Below, piece after piece: positions 17,900 through 26,034 of a stretch of 64,000 nucleotides of DNA; within the stretch, counting starts at the first letter, position 1, and the number at the start of each line of letters is the position of its first letter. A program made the translations under genes and the position numbers. The notes below the pieces were generated by a model. That model searched no databases and was not told where the DNA came from. It saw only the letters and a program-made list of their open reading frames with translations. Source of the stretch: Microbacterium sp. GCS4 (GTDB taxonomy: Bacteria; Actinomycetota; Actinomycetes; Actinomycetales; Microbacteriaceae); the NCBI RefSeq assembly GCF_001262495.1, contig NZ_LGYE01000006.1, positions 62,001 to 126,000 on the forward strand, given 5' to 3'.

Positions 17900-19294
17900 A
17901 TGTCGCACGATTCCGTCGAGCACGAGGCCGGAACGGTGTCGCTCGATCCGACAGGCGAGCGCTACGACCTCGTCATCCGCGGCGAGCGAGTCCTGACCAC
18001 GGCCGGCATCCGCCCCCGCGAGGTCGGCGTCCGCGACGGCGTGATCGTCGCCATGCAGCCGCTCGGCAACAACCTCGACGGCGACGAGGTGATCGACCTC
18101 GCCGCCGATGAGACGCTCATCCCCGGTCTCGTCGACACGCACGTGCACGTCAACGAGCCCGGCCGCACCGAGTGGGAGGGCTTCGCCTCGGCGACCCGCG
18201 CCGCCGCTGCCGGAGGCGTCACGACGATCGTCGATATGCCGCTCAACAGCATCCCGCCCACGATCAGCGTCGAGGCGCTGAACATCAAGCGCGAGGCCGC
18301 GCAGGGGCAGACCCACGTCGACGTCGGCTTCTGGGGCGGTGCGGTGCCGGGCAACACGGCCGACCTGCGTCCGCTGCACGACGCGGGCGTGTTCGGCTTC
18401 AAGTGCTTCCTGCTGCACTCGGGCGTCGACGAGTTCCCGCCCCTCGACGCCGACGAGATGGAGGTCGACATGCGCGAGCTGACGACCTTCGACTCCGTCA
18501 TGATCGTGCACGCCGAGGACTCCCGTGCGATCGACCGGGCGCCTCAGCCCGACGGCGACGACTACGGCAAGTTCCTCGCCTCCCGTCCGCGCGGCGCCGA
18601 GAACCTCGCGATCGCCGAGGTGATCGAGCGTGCCCGGTGGACGGGGTCGCGGGCGCACATCCTGCACCTGTCGTCGTCGGACGCGCTGCCCATGCTCCGC
18701 TCCGCCAAGCAGGACGGCCTGAAGCTCACGGTCGAGACGTGCCCGCACTACCTGACCCTCACGGCCGAGGAGATCCCGCTGGGCGCGACGCAGTTCAAGT
18801 GCTGCCCGCCGATCCGCGAGGCCGGCAACCGGGAGCTCCTGTGGGAGGGACTGGAAGACGGCACGATCGACTTCATCGTGTCGGACCACTCCCCTTCGAC
18901 GCTCGACCTCAAGGACCTCGAGAACGGCGACTTCGCCGTGGCCTGGGGCGGTGTGGCGTCGCTGCAGCTCGGCCTCTCGCTCATCTGGACCGAGGCGCGG
19001 CAGCGCGGTCTCGCCCTCGAGACCGTCGTGTCGTGGATGAGCGACCGTCCGGCGCAGTTCGCCGGCCTCACCGGCAAGGGCCGCATCGCGCCCGGCTACG
19101 ACGCCGACTTCTCGGTGTTCGCCGCCGACGACGCCTACGTCGTCGACGTGAACAAGCTGCACCACAAGAACCCGCTCACGCCGTATCACGGCAAGGCGCT
19201 CGCCGGCGTGGTGCGCCGCACGTACCTGCACGGCGAGGTCATCGACAGCGAGACCCCGCGTGGCCGTCTGCTGCGCCGCGGCATGACCGACTGA
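17900..19294 (+). CDS. allB: Allantoinase
   Basis: 464 aa cyclic amidohydrolase that opens the allantoin ring to allantoate. Binuclear metal site: HVHVNEPGRTEWEGF (two His), the Lys to be carbamylated in GVFGFKCFLLHSGVDEF, IVHAED, HILHLSSSDAL and VSDHSPS with the metal Asp. HVNEPGRTEWEGF is more typical of allantoinases than of dihydropyrimidinases or dihydroorotases. It is third in the operon after the permease and racemase-like gene; GAAGGGAG precedes the ATG. A hairpin follows the stop. The next enzyme, allantoate hydrolase, is not in the window. Confidence 0.95.
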   Translation: MSHDSVEHEAGTVSLDPTGERYDLVIRGERVLTTAGIRPREVGVRDGVIVAMQPLGNNLDGDEVIDLAADETLIPGLVDTHVHVNEPGRTEWEGFASATRAAAAGGVTTIVDMPLNSIPPTISVEALNIKREAAQGQTHVDVGFWGGAVPGNTADLRPLHDAGVFGFKCFLLHSGVDEFPPLDADEMEVDMRELTTFDSVMIVHAEDSRAIDRAPQPDGDDYGKFLASRPRGAENLAIAEVIERARWTGSRAHILHLSSSDALPMLRSAKQDGLKLTVETCPHYLTLTAEEIPLGATQFKCCPPIREAGNRELLWEGLEDGTIDFIVSDHSPSTLDLKDLENGDFAVAWGGVASLQLGLSLIWTEARQRGLALETVVSWMSDRPAQFAGLTGKGRIAPGYDADFSVFAADDAYVVDVNKLHHKNPLTPYHGKALAGVVRRTYLHGEVIDSETPRGRLLRRGMTD

Positions 19295-19307
19295 CAGTCG
19301 GGTTCGG

Positions 19308-19350
19308 AGACCCCGCGTTCTGGCCCTGTCGGGTCGGGCGCGGGGTTTCG
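19308..19350 (+). terminator. Terminator hairpin after allantoinase
   Basis: ACCCCGCG (19310-19317) pairs with CGCGGGGT (19339-19346) and is followed by TTTCG. A second GC stem, CGAGGGCG / CGCCCTCG (19415-19439), lies between here and the next gene. The first fits a terminator for the permease-racemase-allantoinase operon. Confidence 0.6.
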
Positions 19351-19474
19351 TGTCTCCGCGTCTCCATCCGGAATACTGATCACATCCGATCGCCGATCGG
19401 CTCCGAACACGTGTCGAGGGCGAGTTTCGCGCGCCCTCGGTTGACACCGCTCTCATGACCGACAAGGAGCCGCG

Positions 19475-21286
19475 ATGATCGAGACGACGACCCCGCCGCT
19501 GGCCGCGCTCGACGGCTACGGCAACGTCACCGACCTGTTGATCGCGCGCGAGAGCGCCGCCCCCGACCACGTCGCCTTCGAGGTGGAGGATGCCGGAACC
19601 TGGCGTCCCGTCACGACCCGTGCCTTCGCCGACGAGGTGCGCGCACTCGCCAAAGGCTTCATCGCCGGCGGCGTGCAGGTCGGCGACCCGATCGCGATCA
19701 TGGCGCCGACGCGTTACGAGTGGGCTGTCGCCGACCTCGCCGCGTGGTTCGCCGGAGCCGTCGTCGTGCCGATCTACGAGACGTCGTCGCCGTCGCAGGT
19801 CGACGCGATCGTGGCGGACGCGGGAGTTCGTCTCGCGATCGGGGGCACCGCCGAACACGCCGCTCTCCTCCGGGACGCCTTCGCGCACGCCCCCGGCGAC
19901 GCGCTGGGCGCGTGGACCATGGATGCAGCGGCATCCGACTCTCTCGCCGACCTGGTCGCACACGGCACCGAGGTCTCGGACGACGAGCTCGAGGCCCGCA
20001 GGGCATCTGCCACCCAGGACGACCCCGCGACCATCGTCTACACCTCCGGCACGACCGGCGAACCGAAGGGCGTGGTGCTCACGCACCGCAACTTCCTCGG
20101 CCAGGTGCTGAACATCGCCGCCGCCTACCGCGACATCGTGCGGGAGGACGGCAACACCGTGATCTTCCTGCCGCTCGCGCACGTGCTGGCGCGCGGGCTG
20201 CAGCTGATCTGCCTCGCGAGCGGCATGCGGATCGCGCACCTGGCGGACCCGTCGACCGTCGTCGCGACCCTCGACACCCTGCGTCCGACCTTCCTCGTCG
20301 TGGTGCCTCGGGTACTGCAGAAGATCCAGACGGCAGCCGCCGAGAAGGCCGCGGACAAGGGGCTCACCCGGGTGTGGGAACACGCCGTGTCGACCGCGAT
20401 CGCCTGGGGACACCGGGCGGAGCGGATCGAGCGTGACGGCCGTGCCCCGAAGGACCTCGGCCTGGCCCTGCGCCACCGTCTGTTCGAGGCGCTCTTCTAC
20501 CGGCGCCTGCGCGCGGTCATGGGCGGACGCGTCGGATACATCCTGTCGGGCGGTGCAGCGCTCGACGCCGATGTGTCCCTGTTCTTCCGCGGCATGGGCG
20601 TCCCCGTGATCGAGGGCTACGGGCTCACCGAGACGACGGCACCCCTCACCGGCAACCTGCCCGGCCGCATCACCTCCGGCACGGTCGGCCCTCCCCTGCC
20701 CGGACTCACGGTCCGCATCGGCGAGGGCGGCGAGGTGCTCGCGCGCGGCGTCGGCGTGTTCCGCGGCTACCGCGACCCCTCGCACGACGCGGCCGCGTTC
20801 GTGGACGGGTTCTTCCGCACGGGCGACCTCGGACGCCTCGACGACCGCGGCAACCTGATCCTCGAGGGCCGGGTCAAAGACGTCATCGTGACGTCGAACG
20901 GCAAGACGATCGTGCCCACGCGGTGGGAGAGCGCGGTCGAGGCCGATCCGCTCGTCTCGCACGCCGTGATGGTGGGCGAGGGAAAGCCGTACCTCTCGGC
21001 TCTTCTCGTGCTGGATCCCGAGCAGGCGGCCTCGGTGTCGGGCGCGAGCTCGTCGTCCGACGGAGGAACCGACATCCACGAGGTCGACGACCCCGCGCTC
21101 CGGGAGCACCTTCAGCGCACGGTCGATGCCGCGAACGCGCTCGTCGCCCGCAGCGAGCAGGTGCGGCGCTTCACCGTGATCCTCGCCGACCTCGAGGACC
21201 GGGGCCTCGTGACCCCGACCATGAAGCTGAAGCGGAGCGTGGTGCTGGACCGCGCCTCCGATGCCGTCGCCGCACTGTACGCCTGA
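19475..21286 (+). CDS. AMP-dependent long-chain acyl-CoA synthetase
   Basis: 603 aa, FadD15/FAA1-like. Adenylation motifs: IVYTSGTTGEPKGVVLTHRN (about residues 187-206), GYGLTETTAPLT, and YRDPSHDAAAFVDGFFRTGD leading to LILEGRVKDVIVTSNGKTIVPT with the catalytic Lys region. Activates fatty acids to acyl-CoA with ATP. A soluble or peripheral protein; no signal peptide. GACAAGGAG lies just before the ATG at 19475. It is followed by the DUF1295 gene after 48 nt, possibly co-transcribed. No sign that it belongs to purine catabolism. Confidence 0.93.
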   Translation: MIETTTPPLAALDGYGNVTDLLIARESAAPDHVAFEVEDAGTWRPVTTRAFADEVRALAKGFIAGGVQVGDPIAIMAPTRYEWAVADLAAWFAGAVVVPIYETSSPSQVDAIVADAGVRLAIGGTAEHAALLRDAFAHAPGDALGAWTMDAAASDSLADLVAHGTEVSDDELEARRASATQDDPATIVYTSGTTGEPKGVVLTHRNFLGQVLNIAAAYRDIVREDGNTVIFLPLAHVLARGLQLICLASGMRIAHLADPSTVVATLDTLRPTFLVVVPRVLQKIQTAAAEKAADKGLTRVWEHAVSTAIAWGHRAERIERDGRAPKDLGLALRHRLFEALFYRRLRAVMGGRVGYILSGGAALDADVSLFFRGMGVPVIEGYGLTETTAPLTGNLPGRITSGTVGPPLPGLTVRIGEGGEVLARGVGVFRGYRDPSHDAAAFVDGFFRTGDLGRLDDRGNLILEGRVKDVIVTSNGKTIVPTRWESAVEADPLVSHAVMVGEGKPYLSALLVLDPEQAASVSGASSSSDGGTDIHEVDDPALREHLQRTVDAANALVARSEQVRRFTVILADLEDRGLVTPTMKLKRSVVLDRASDAVAALYA

Positions 21287-21334
21287 CCCCCGAACGCCTG
21301 AGAAGCGCGTCTCCCGAGAATCGAGAAGAGCACC

Positions 21335-22258
21335 ATGTCGTCTCCCGCCCCCACGAAGCCTCGTTCGTCGCGCACCACGGTCGTCGCGATCGTGGTCGCC
21401 CTCGTCATCGGCGCGCTCGTCGCGCTCGCGGGCAGTCAGGGCGGCGCGACGCTCGGCGGCATCCCGCTGTTCGCGCTCGCCGTCGCCGCCGCCTTCGCGA
21501 TCCAGGTGCTCGCCTTCATCCCCGCGGCGATCTTCCGCACCGAGCGGTTCTTCGACCTCACCGGCAGTCTCACGTTCATCGTGATCTCCGTGGCGCTCGT
21601 GCTCCTCGCCCCGCACGCCGACGCCCTCAGCTGGGTGCTGGCCACGATGGTGGTCGTGTGGGCCGCCCGCCTCGGGACGTTCCTGGCGCGACGCGTGCAC
21701 CGCGCGGGGTCCGACGGACGCTTCGACGAGATCAAGGGATCGCCGCTGCGCTTCCTGCAGACATGGGTGATCCAGGGCGCCTGGATATCGCTCACCGCGG
21801 CGGCGGCATGGATCGCGATCGGTGCGGATGCCGACGAGCGGGCGCCGCTCGGATGGCTGAGCGTCGTCGGCGTGGTCGTGTGGGCTGTGGGCCTGGTGAT
21901 CGAGATCGTCGCCGACGCGCAGAAGTCACGGTTCCGCGCCGACCCCGCCAATAAGGACGAGTTCATCCGCACCGGGCTGTGGTCGCGTGCGCGGCATCCC
22001 AACTACTTCGGCGAGATCGTCGTCTGGGTCGGCGTCTTCGTCACGGCGGCCCCCGCGCTCGTCGGGTGGCAGTGGATCGCCGTGCTGTCGCCGCTGTTCG
22101 TGATCCTGCTGCTCACGCGCGTGAGCGGCATCCCACTGCTAGAGGCACGCGCCGAGAAGAAGTGGGGCGACCGTGCGGACTACGTCGCCTACCGCGACAG
22201 CACACCCGTGCTGATCCCGCGCCTCGCGGCGCCGGCGGCGAAGACGACCACGGCCTGA
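21335..22258 (+). CDS. DUF1295 domain membrane protein (steroid reductase/ICMT-like)
   Basis: 307 aa with about six or seven hydrophobic segments (first at residues 16-36). The conserved C-terminal motif FIRTGLWSRARHPNYFGE is the signature of DUF1295 proteins, which share the fold of steroid 5-alpha-reductases and isoprenylcysteine methyltransferases. KSRFRADPANKDEFI precedes it. Substrate unknown; NADPH-dependent reduction is the family expectation, not shown here. It follows the acyl-CoA synthetase in the same direction, which is compatible with a lipid role. It converges with the beta-mannosidase gene (50-nt gap with a weak stem). Confidence 0.85.
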   Translation: MSSPAPTKPRSSRTTVVAIVVALVIGALVALAGSQGGATLGGIPLFALAVAAAFAIQVLAFIPAAIFRTERFFDLTGSLTFIVISVALVLLAPHADALSWVLATMVVVWAARLGTFLARRVHRAGSDGRFDEIKGSPLRFLQTWVIQGAWISLTAAAAWIAIGADADERAPLGWLSVVGVVVWAVGLVIEIVADAQKSRFRADPANKDEFIRTGLWSRARHPNYFGEIVVWVGVFVTAAPALVGWQWIAVLSPLFVILLLTRVSGIPLLEARAEKKWGDRADYVAYRDSTPVLIPRLAAPAAKTTTA

Positions 22259-22308
22259 CGGCCAGGCCTGCGATTCCCCTCCGCGTCGCAGACCCCACGA
22301 CATGCCGA

Positions 22309-24765
22309 CTAGGCCACCAGGTCGTTCAGGCTCCGCAGCACCGGGTGGGTACCGAGGGCTGCGGCGTCGAGCGGCGCCGCGGACTCCACGGTCAGCACGG
22401 TCGTGCGCCCGGGGATGACGTCGACATCCGCGTCGTCCGCCCAGGCCTCCGGGTCGAGGCGATCGGGGAACAGGCACACGCCCCGCATGAACGTATCGGC
22501 GGTGAGTTCCACGACCTGACGGCCGTCGGACCAGGGACCGATCACGACGCCGAGGTCGGTCGCGCGCAGCGCGAGATCCTTGTCCTCCGCGAACACGTGC
22601 GTGCTCGCGCGCGATCCGTCGATCTCGACGCTCACGAGCTCCGCCGCCGCATCTCCGGGATGGGCGACTTCTGCGGCGAGCGCGACCGTGACCCGGTCGA
22701 GCGCCGGCACGGTGACGGACACGGCCTGCTCGGCGAGCATCCCGCCGTCGAAGCCGAGCCGGCGCAGCGCCCCCTCGGCCGTCCACGGCTCACGCGAGTC
22801 GTTCACGAGCACGAGCGCGAGACCGTCGTCAGCGGGCTGCACGGTCGCGAGACACTCGGCGTTCGCGCGGCGCAGTCCGTGCCACAGCGGCTTGCGGCGT
22901 CCGTCGCCGTCGACCGCGGCCCATGACGTCACGGGCCAGCAGTCGTTGATCTGCCACACGATCGTGCCCATGCAGTGCCCGCGCTGCGAGCGGTACCACT
23001 CGGTGCCGAACACGATCGCCCGCGTCTGGTTCAGCTGCGTGAGGTAGTGCCAGTCCTCCATCGTCTGCGGCTCGGGCAGGTGCGGGGCCATGCCGCGTCC
23101 GAGCTTGCCGTTGCCGTCCTCGGCCTTCTGGTGCAGCAGCATCCCGGGAGAGTCCGGGGTGAGCGGCACGTCGTGGATCGACCGGGCCAGCGTCGACCAC
23201 GTCGGCGGGCCCTGGAAGCCGAACTCCGACACGAAACGCGGCCGGTAGTCGCCGTAGACCGTGTAGTCGACGCGGTTCCAGACATCCCAGATGTGCATGT
23301 TGCCGCGCGAGGGCTCGTTCGCGTGGACGTCCATCGACCCCGAGAAGGGGCTCCCCGGCCAGTACGGGGTGGTCGGGTCGAGTTCGGCGACGATCTCGGG
23401 CAGTACCTCGGTGTAATAGCCGAGGCCCCAGGTTCGCCCCTCCAGCTGGGACTGCCAGTTCCAGTCGAACCAGCCCCAGATGTTCTCGTTGCAGCCGTTC
23501 CACAGCACGAGGCTCGCGTGCGTCGACAGGCGCAGCACGTTGTCGCGCGCCTCGGCGATGACCTCGGAGCGGATCGGCTCCTCCTCGGGGTACGCGGCGC
23601 ATGCGAACAGGAAGTCCTGCCAGGTGAGCACGCCCAATTCGTCGCAGATGTCGTAGAACTCGTCGCGCTCGTAGATGCCGCCGCCCCAGACGCGCAGCAG
23701 GTTCAGGTTCGCGCCGATCGTCTGCTCGATGCGGTCGCGATAGCGTTCCGGGGTGATCCGCGAGGGGAAGCAGTCGTCGGGGATCCAGTTCGCACCGCGG
23801 ATGAACAGCGGGATGCCGTTGATGACGAACGTGAACGCAGACCCCTCGGCATCCTCCCTCGTGTCGAGCTCCACCGTGCGGAAGCCGATCCGGCGGGTCC
23901 ACTCATCGCGCACCTCGGCGCCGTCGCGCAGCTCCACGCTCAGGTCGTGCAGCGGCTGCGCGCCCATCCCCCGCGGCCACCACACCGCGACGTCGGGTAC
24001 GCGCACCTCGGCCGCGACGGGGCCGTCGCCCGTCACGGGGATCTCGACGCGCTGCCCCGCGACGTCCACGACGAGCGTGCGGTCGGCCGCGGCATCCGTC
24101 CCCGTCGTATCGAGCAGCGTCGTGACGCGGGCGACCCCGGTGTCGCCGTCGAGAGTGACGGCGGTGCGCACCTCGGCGAGCCTGGCGCCCGACCAGGACT
24201 CCAGGCGCGCCTCCTTCCAGATACCGGCCGTGACGAGTTGCGGGCCCCAGTCCCAGCCGAAGTTCGCGGCCATCTTGCGGATGAAGCCGAACGGCGTCGG
24301 ATACGCGTTGGGGAGATCGCCGAGCTCGGCCCTGACGCCCTCGGCGTACTCCCAGGCCGAGGCGAAGCGCACCTCCAGCGCGTTCTCGCCCGTCTTCAGC
24401 ACAGATGCCACGTCGAAGCGGTACGTGCGGTGCTGGTTGAACGTCCGACCGATCTCGACGCCGTTCAGCGTGATGGTCGCGACCGTGTCGAGGCCGTCGA
24501 ACACGAGGTCGGTGCGCTCCTCGGCGCTGCCCTGCCAGTCGATCGTCGTGCGGTACGCCCACTCGGTGCGGCCGATCCACTCGTCCCCCAGCTCGTTGAG
24601 GTCGAGATAGGGGTCGTCGATGAGCCCTGCCGCGAGGAGATCGGTGTGCACGGTGCCGGGCACGGTCGCGGGGATGGACGCCGGCAGCGCGGCGGCGGGA
24701 GATCCGGCGGCGGGGTCGACGGCGTGGAGGGTCCAGCCGGTGGCGAGGGGGAGGGAGATCGTCAT
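22309..24765 (-). CDS. Glycoside hydrolase family 2 beta-mannosidase
   Basis: 818 aa, typical for GH2 beta-mannosidases. An N-terminal jelly-roll domain (about 1-190, with WIGRTEWAYRTTIDW and LVFDGLDTVATITLNGVEIG) is followed by Ig-like domains and a TIM barrel. The acid/base is in LVLWNGCNENIWGWFDWN (NE) and the nucleophile Glu in RFVSEFGFQGPPTW. No signal peptide, so intracellular, acting on imported mannosyl oligosaccharides. ATG at 24765 is chosen over an upstream ATG at 24801 because the conserved GWTLHAVDP opening follows and GCAGGA precedes it. It stands alone, with no sugar transporter alongside. Divergent from the epoxide hydrolase across a 152-nt gap. Confidence 0.93.
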   Translation of the reverse strand: MTISLPLATGWTLHAVDPAAGSPAAALPASIPATVPGTVHTDLLAAGLIDDPYLDLNELGDEWIGRTEWAYRTTIDWQGSAEERTDLVFDGLDTVATITLNGVEIGRTFNQHRTYRFDVASVLKTGENALEVRFASAWEYAEGVRAELGDLPNAYPTPFGFIRKMAANFGWDWGPQLVTAGIWKEARLESWSGARLAEVRTAVTLDGDTGVARVTTLLDTTGTDAAADRTLVVDVAGQRVEIPVTGDGPVAAEVRVPDVAVWWPRGMGAQPLHDLSVELRDGAEVRDEWTRRIGFRTVELDTREDAEGSAFTFVINGIPLFIRGANWIPDDCFPSRITPERYRDRIEQTIGANLNLLRVWGGGIYERDEFYDICDELGVLTWQDFLFACAAYPEEEPIRSEVIAEARDNVLRLSTHASLVLWNGCNENIWGWFDWNWQSQLEGRTWGLGYYTEVLPEIVAELDPTTPYWPGSPFSGSMDVHANEPSRGNMHIWDVWNRVDYTVYGDYRPRFVSEFGFQGPPTWSTLARSIHDVPLTPDSPGMLLHQKAEDGNGKLGRGMAPHLPEPQTMEDWHYLTQLNQTRAIVFGTEWYRSQRGHCMGTIVWQINDCWPVTSWAAVDGDGRRKPLWHGLRRANAECLATVQPADDGLALVLVNDSREPWTAEGALRRLGFDGGMLAEQAVSVTVPALDRVTVALAAEVAHPGDAAAELVSVEIDGSRASTHVFAEDKDLALRATDLGVVIGPWSDGRQVVELTADTFMRGVCLFPDRLDPEAWADDADVDVIPGRTTVLTVESAAPLDAAALGTHPVLRSLNDLVA

Positions 24766-24917
24766 CGGTCCTGCTTCCTGCGTGGTGGGGGATCCCTCCA
24801 TGCTGTCAGACGACGACCGGCTCTGACTACGCTGTCATGCCGGCCAGCAGAGCTCTCGGACTCACCACGACACCCGTGTGTGACCCCATCGGGTGACGAC
24901 CGTGTCAGGGTGGTGGC

Positions 24918-25991
24918 ATGATCAGCTGGCTCCAGCCATACACACCCGTCGAGCAGATCGACGACCTTCGCCGCCGAATCGCTGCCACGCGCTGGCCGGA
25001 CGACGCGGGCGATGACTGGTCCCGCGGTACGCGACCTTCCGCGCTTCGGGACCTGCTCATCGCATGGTCTGACTTCGACTGGGCAGCAGTCGAAGCGCGT
25101 CTTCGCGCAGAGACACACGTGCTGGTGGGTGCCCCCGGTAGTCGCGTTCACCTGTGGCGTACCGGAACGCCCACGGCTCCCTCCGTCGTCCTCATACATG
25201 GCTGGCCAGACAGCTTCATGAGATTTCGGGACGTCGCCGCGCAGCTTTCCGATCTCGACGTGATCGTCCCCAGCATTCCGGGCTTCGCGTTCAGCGATCC
25301 GGCACCGTCGGATGCGGGCGGCCCACGGTGGAACGCGGAACGCATCTTGACGGCGCTCGACGGCGTCGGCGTGAGTCGGTTCATCGTGCACGGCGGTGAT
25401 CTCGGCACCGCGATCGCCGAACAGATCGCGATTCTCGCGCCGGAGAAGGTCGTGGGCCTGCACCTGTCCGACGTACCGCTGTGGCGCGCCGCGCACGACG
25501 AGGCCCTCACTATCGAAGAACGTGCTTGGGTGGACGGTGCCGCGGCCTGGGCGGAGGAGGAGGGCGCCTACGCTGCGCTACAACGCACCAAGCCACAGAC
25601 GCTCGCGGCCGCTCTGACCGACTCGCCCGCAGCGATCGCCAGTTGGTATCTCGAGAAGTTTCAGGCCTGGGGTGCGGGCGATGTCTTCTCGAGAATCCCC
25701 ATCGACCGCCTCTTGGAGAACCTGTCGCTTCATTGGTTCACCCGCACCGCGGGCAGCGCGGCGCGGGTCTACTTCGACCGACGCCGCTTCCCGCCGACCG
25801 GCGGCCGCGTCACGGTGCCGACGTCCTTCGGCCTTTTCCCCCACGACATCGACCACGGCGTCGAATCATTCGCACGCCGGTGGTACCCGACTGTCAACTT
25901 CACGCGTCTCTCGTCCGGCGGTCACTTCGGGGCGCTCGAGCATCCGGCGCTTCTGGCGAACGACCTAAGACGCCTGGTCGCCGGGCCCTAG
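24918..25991 (+). CDS. Epoxide hydrolase (alpha/beta fold, EHN domain)
   Basis: 357 aa. The N-terminal EHN-type region (PYTPVEQIDDLRRRIAATRWPDD) is followed by the alpha/beta core: oxyanion loop VVLIHGWPDSF, nucleophile elbow FIVHGGDLGTAIA with Asp, and a C-terminal catalytic His in SSGGHFGALEHP. This matches microsomal-type epoxide hydrolases that open epoxides through an alkyl-enzyme ester. No N-terminal membrane anchor. By eye the codon use is less biased to G/C in third positions than in the neighbours, which may mean recent acquisition. It converges on the PucR-type regulator (43-nt gap). No neighbouring gene points to a substrate. Confidence 0.9.
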   Translation: MISWLQPYTPVEQIDDLRRRIAATRWPDDAGDDWSRGTRPSALRDLLIAWSDFDWAAVEARLRAETHVLVGAPGSRVHLWRTGTPTAPSVVLIHGWPDSFMRFRDVAAQLSDLDVIVPSIPGFAFSDPAPSDAGGPRWNAERILTALDGVGVSRFIVHGGDLGTAIAEQIAILAPEKVVGLHLSDVPLWRAAHDEALTIEERAWVDGAAAWAEEEGAYAALQRTKPQTLAAALTDSPAAIASWYLEKFQAWGAGDVFSRIPIDRLLENLSLHWFTRTAGSAARVYFDRRRFPPTGGRVTVPTSFGLFPHDIDHGVESFARRWYPTVNFTRLSSGGHFGALEHPALLANDLRRLVAGP

Positions 25992-26034
25992 GAGGCGACG
26001 GTCGTGTGAAGTCGGTCGCTCGTGAGACAGGCGG

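Noticed and set aside
19387..19439. Palindromes before the acyl-CoA synthetase considered as operators.
   Set aside because: GC-rich stems after a terminator and unlike other sites; read-through or RNA structure is equally likely, so no operator is claimed.
17813..21700. Very long open frame on the minus strand opposite allantoinase and acyl-CoA synthetase.
   Set aside because: Composition is Arg/His/Asp/Val-rich low-complexity typical of the antisense of high-GC genes; the plus strand carries clear protein families.
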